Below are positions 60,974-64,000 of a stretch of DNA of 64,000 nt, piece after piece. Numbering within the stretch: the first letter of the stretch is position 1; every line of letters starts with the position of its first letter. Made by a program: the position numbers and the translations under genes. The DNA is from Shinisaurus crocodilurus (lineage: Eukaryota; Chordata; Lepidosauria; Squamata; Shinisauridae): the NCBI GenBank assembly GCA_021292165.1, contig CM037878.1:286077744-286141743 (forward strand), read 5' to 3'. Below the pieces are notes generated by a model. That model had not been told where the DNA came from, did not search any database, and saw nothing but the letters and a program-made list of their open reading frames with translations.

Positions 60974-61745
60974 AACCTAAGAACATAAGAAGAGCAGTGC
61001 AGACCAAGGGGCCGTCTAGTCCAACGTTCTGCTCACACAGTGGCCCCAACCAGCTGCCCACAGGATCCCACAAGCAGGACATGACTGCAACGGCACCCTC
61101 CTGCCCACGTCCCCCAGCAACTGGTGTACACAGGCATACTGCCCCTGATACTGGAGGTAGCATAGAGCCATGAGGACTAGTAGCCATCGATAGCCTTCTC
61201 CTCCAGGAATCTGTCCAATCAATCCCCCTTTAAAGCCCTCCAAATTGGTGGCCATTACTACATCTTGTGGAAGTGAATTCCATGAGAAGAAGTCCGTCCT
61301 TTTATCTGTCCTGAATCTCCCACCAATCAGCTTCATGGGATGACCCCACTGGGTTCTGGTATTATGAGAGGGGGAGAAAAATGTCTCCCTGTCCACTTTC
61401 TCCACACCATGCATAATTTTGTACACTTCTATTATGTCTCCCCTTACTCACCCTTTTTCTAAGCTGAACAATCCCAGATGTTACAACCGTTCCTCACAGC
61501 GGAGTTGCTCCAGCTGCTTGATCCTAAATTCAGTTGCCCTTTTCTGCACTTTCTCCAACTCTGCAGTGCCCCTTTTCTAGGTGTGGCGACCAGAACTGTT
61601 CACAGTATTCTGAGTGCGGTTGCACCATCGATTTGTATAAGGGCAGGTTGATCTTGGCAGTTTTATTTTCGATTCCTTTTGTAATTGTGCCTAACGTGGC
61701 GTTTGCCTTTTTCACCGCAGCTGCACGCTGAGTCGATGAACCCAT
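60974..61745 (-). repeat. CR1-like LINE 3' part (minus), longest copy
   Basis: AACCTAAGAACATAAGAAGA, GGCCGTCTAGTCCAACG, CACACAGTGGCCCCAACC, AGCAACTGGTGTACACAGGC, CACTTTCTCCACACCATGC and GCGTTTGCCTTTTTCACCGC. Minus frames retain YKIMHGVEKVDRETFFSPS and NATLGTITKGIENKTAKINL, CR1-type ORF2 text near the C-terminus, separated by frameshifts. 5'-truncated. Confidence 0.82.
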
Positions 61746-61924
61746 CACCCTGGCTAAGGGAACTTGCAGCCAAGTGGAACAGTCTCCCTCACTTAAAAAA
61801 CAACAACTTACCTTATATCTGGGCATCTGAGGCAGTGTCAGTAACCTCCCCCCCCAAAGAAAAGTACCTTGGCCACAAGGTGAGCACATTATGTATTTAT
61901 TTTTAATATTTATATTACATTGTC

Positions 61925-62231
61925 CTGTCTTTATTTTTAATATTTATATCCTGACTTTTCCTCCAAGTGATCCTCCTCCTCCTCCATTCTCTCCTCCCAA
62001 CAACAACCCTGTGAGGTAGGTTAGGCTGAGAGTCAGCGACTGGCCCAAAGTCACCCAGTGAGCTTCATGGCCGAGCAGGGGACTAGAACCCGGATCTGCC
62101 CGAGTCCCAGTCCAACACTCTAACCCATGTGTTCTCCAACCTGGCTGGGGCATGCTGGGAGTTGTAGGCCAAAAACATCTGGGGACCCAAGGTTGGAGAA
62201 CACTGCCCTAACCACTACGCCACGCTGGTTC
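61925..62231 (-). repeat. tRNA-derived SINE (minus), interrupted by MITE
   Basis: Tail side ATATTTATATCCTGACTTTT, body CAACAACAACCCTGTGAGG, box B complement GGGACTAGAACCCGG, then the MITE 62126-62205, then CTAACCACTACGCCACGCTGG head. Confidence 0.88.
62126..62205. mobile_element. hAT MITE inside a SINE (left arm deleted)
   Basis: 80 bp; CATGTGTTCTCCAACC jumps to GGCTGGGGCATGCTGGG, then a full right arm to GGAGAACACTG. Duplication CTCTAACC (62118-62125) against CCCTAACC (62206-62213), seven of eight. Confidence 0.9.
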
Positions 62232-62602
62232 TTCGAACTTCCGCAGGAAATGAGCAGGGGAGAGGGTTGGAGATGGGGTGGAGGGAGGGGTCCGCCTTAA
62301 ATGGCCACCGCCTTCGTTACCCCCAATGCCTCTGGGCCCAACTTATTCTATGCCAGGGTGGTGCAGGTGGGGCCACTAGGCCCCTCTCAGGCTAGTTCCC
62401 AGTCTTGCAAATGGTGCATTGAAGTCATGAAATGGGCAACAAATGCAATTTTTTTTTAAAAAAAAAAGGTGTTCCAGTTACCGGTAAGTTCCGCCACTGG
62501 ACTTGTCAGCAGCAGCTGGATCTGTGTGCAGCAGCCCCGTGTGGTGAACCATGGAACTGCAGGTGGCAGCTGCTCCGTGAAGTACCTGAGGGCTGGGGCT
62601 GA
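62232..62602. other. No feature recognised
   Basis: Short complex stretch with a T/A run at 62450-62468. No repeat or frame identified. Confidence 0.45.
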
Positions 62603-62775
62603 CTCATAGATTTCGTAGATCATAGAGTTGGGAGGGGGCCTGCGAGGCCATCTAGTCCAACCCCCTGCTCAATGCAGGAAACTAGAGGAGGGGTCTCCCA
62701 TCCAAGTAACAACCAGGCCTGACCCTGCTTAGCTTTCCACACTCAGACAGGCTGATCCAACATGAGCCACAGACT
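62603..62775 (-). repeat. 5S rRNA-derived SINE, copy 6 (minus)
   Basis: Read on minus: GAGTCTGTGGCTCATG, TCAGCCTGTCTGAGTGTGG, AAGCTAAGCAGGGTC, TTACTTGGATGGGAGACC, CTCCTCTAGTTTCCTGC, then the CR1-like tail with ATGATCTACG. Full length. Confidence 0.9.
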
Positions 62776-62871
62776 CCGCCCACCCAGGCTGGCCATTGGA
62801 TCCTCCTGGGCAGGAAGGAGTATTAAAAAAAAGGCTTCCTGTTGCAACAGAGCCTTGCTTGAGGAACATGG

Positions 62872-63385
62872 TCTTAGAATCATAGAATAGTAGAGTTAGA
62901 AGGGGCCTATAAGGCCATCGAGTCCAGCCCCCTGCTGGAATCCAGGTCAAAGCATCCCTGACAGATGGCTGTCCAGCCACACCTTGAATGCCTCCAGTGT
63001 TGGAGAGCCCACCGCTGCCCTAGGTAGTTGGTTCCATTGGCGTATTGCTCTAACAGTCAGGAAGTTTTCCTTTCAAGTACTGGAAGAGTGCTGTCATATC
63101 TCCCCTCAGTCTTCTCTTCTGAAGGCTAAACATGCCCAGTTCCCTCAGTCTCTCCTGATAGGGCTTTGTTTCCGGTCCCCTAATCATCTTTGTTGCCCTC
63201 CTCTGAACCCTCTCCAGTTTGTCTACGTCCTTCTGAAAGTGTGGTGCCCAGAACTAGACGCAGCGCTCAAGATGAGGCCTAACCAGTGCGGAGTAGAGGG
63301 GAGTGATCACTTCACGCGATTTGGAAGCGATACTTCTATTAATGCAGCTCAAAATAGCATTTGTCTTCCTGCAGGTGGCGTTAAA
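62872..63385 (-). repeat. CR1 LINE 3' end (minus) with internal deletion
   Basis: AGAATCATAGAATAGTAGAG tail, the CR1 series as at 25067, but AGTCAGGAAGTTTTCC joins directly to TTTCAAGTACTGG, skipping the segment corresponding to about 25285-25390. It extends further 5' than the other copies (GTAGAGGGGAGTGATCAC, TGCAGCTCAAAATAGC), to about 63385. Confidence 0.88.
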
Positions 63386-63394
63386 ATATCCATC

Positions 63395-63795
63395 TGCAGG
63401 TGGCATTAAAATACCACCCACTCAAATGTTGAAAGCATTAATTATTAGGTCCTCAATCCATTGTGATATAGGAGGTGAGTGTTTACCTTTCCAGTGTTGT
63501 AATATCAGTCTTTCAGCTGTCAAGAGGGCGCAGAAGAATCCACATACGTTGTCCTTGTGATAAATTCCATACAGCAGGTATATAATTTAAAAGAACATGT
63601 GCGTCGGTAAATATTAAAGAGCATTCTAATACTAGGTTTATCCGTACTATGACCTCTACCCAAATAGAAGCAACCACTGAGCATTGCCAAAACATGCGTG
63701 TAAGCGAAGCATTCACAGTATTACACCTTCAACAGACAAACCCTGATTAAAAAGATGTGGTGGTGTCCAATAAACACAAAACAAAAGTTTTTGCT
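63395..63795 (-). mobile_element. L1 ORF2 C-terminal fragment (minus)
   Basis: Minus-strand frame with NASLTRMFWQCSVVASIWVE, the HMFWxCPVVxxFW motif of L1, continuing to VLLNYIPAVWNLSQGQ in a degenerate region. Parallel to 37865-38530 and 47530-47940; all are 5'-truncated and frame-broken. Confidence 0.7.
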
Positions 63796-63814
63796 CAATA
63801 AGACGTAACATTAA

Positions 63815-64000
63815 TGTGAAGGACCAGCACCCGGGTCCTATGCGTGAGTTCGGCGCCTAACGGGTTAACCGGCACTGAGTTACAGCCCGTACAAGCGAGT
63901 GAAACCGACTAGGAGGTTTGCGCACACAAAAGGAAACTCCAGCCCTCTGTATGACCAAATAAAGCTTTTTATTTATTTATTTATTATATTTATCAATCGC
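63815..64000 (-). mobile_element. LTR, copy 3 (minus, cut by window end)
   Basis: Begins TGTGAAGGACCAGCACCCGG, the complement of the CTTCACA end of the LTR at 947-1724, followed by GCGTGAGTTCGGCGCCTAAC and GGGTTAACCGGCACTGAG. From about 63968 it is replaced by TTTATTTATTTATTATATTT, a LINE/SINE tail, so it may be interrupted. The start of the LTR lies outside the window. Confidence 0.75.

Overview
This is a vertebrate, almost certainly squamate reptile (lizard or snake), nuclear genome window. The evidence is many CR1 and L2-like LINE 3' ends, tRNA-headed SINEs, Helitron and hAT elements, long (CA)n, (TTA)n and (GATA/TTTA)-like microsatellites, and two vertebrate genes split by very long introns. 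I cannot name the species.

Two protein-coding genes are supported, both on the minus strand. ACER3 (alkaline ceramidase 3) contributes only its first coding exon (7805-7907), inside a CpG island at about 7740-8350; positions 1-7804 are therefore its first intron. TSKU (tsukushi, a secreted small leucine-rich repeat proteoglycan) has its whole 351-residue coding sequence in one exon (36591-37646), preceded by a clear splice acceptor. Its untranslated first exon probably lies about 20 kb upstream in the CpG island at 58.2-59.0 kb, where a consensus minus-strand donor sits at 58289-58284. A TATA-box plus donor pair at 42.87-42.94 kb is a second promoter candidate. The order and orientation TSKU then ACER3 matches the arrangement known in human.

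Most of the rest is interspersed repeats, often nested. The most striking are: (1) a family of short, almost perfectly palindromic hAT-type miniature elements (CAGTG...CACTG or CAGGG...CCCTG ends), present in at least fifteen copies, most still flanked by perfect or near-perfect 8-bp target duplications and several inserted inside SINEs, CR1 or L1 copies; (2) a SINE whose head is derived from 5S rRNA and whose tail is the CR1 3' end, six copies; (3) a roughly 1-kb hAT element (12933-13928) with GACTCG-rich ends and a transposase C-terminus, nested inside a Helitron (to 14397); (4) two related solo LTRs and a third partial LTR; (5) two near-identical copies of a non-LTR retrotransposon with reverse transcriptase and a C-terminal zinc-finger motif; (6) a Penelope-type GIY-YIG endonuclease fragment and three L1 ORF2 C-terminal fragments.

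Several repeat-poor islands (25.74-26.10, 26.65-27.07, 33.56-33.90, 40.80-41.29, 50.2-50.98 and 52.44-52.72 kb) contain complex unique sequence and are the best places to look for conserved regulatory elements of TSKU. I see no RNA genes, CRISPR arrays or bacterial features.
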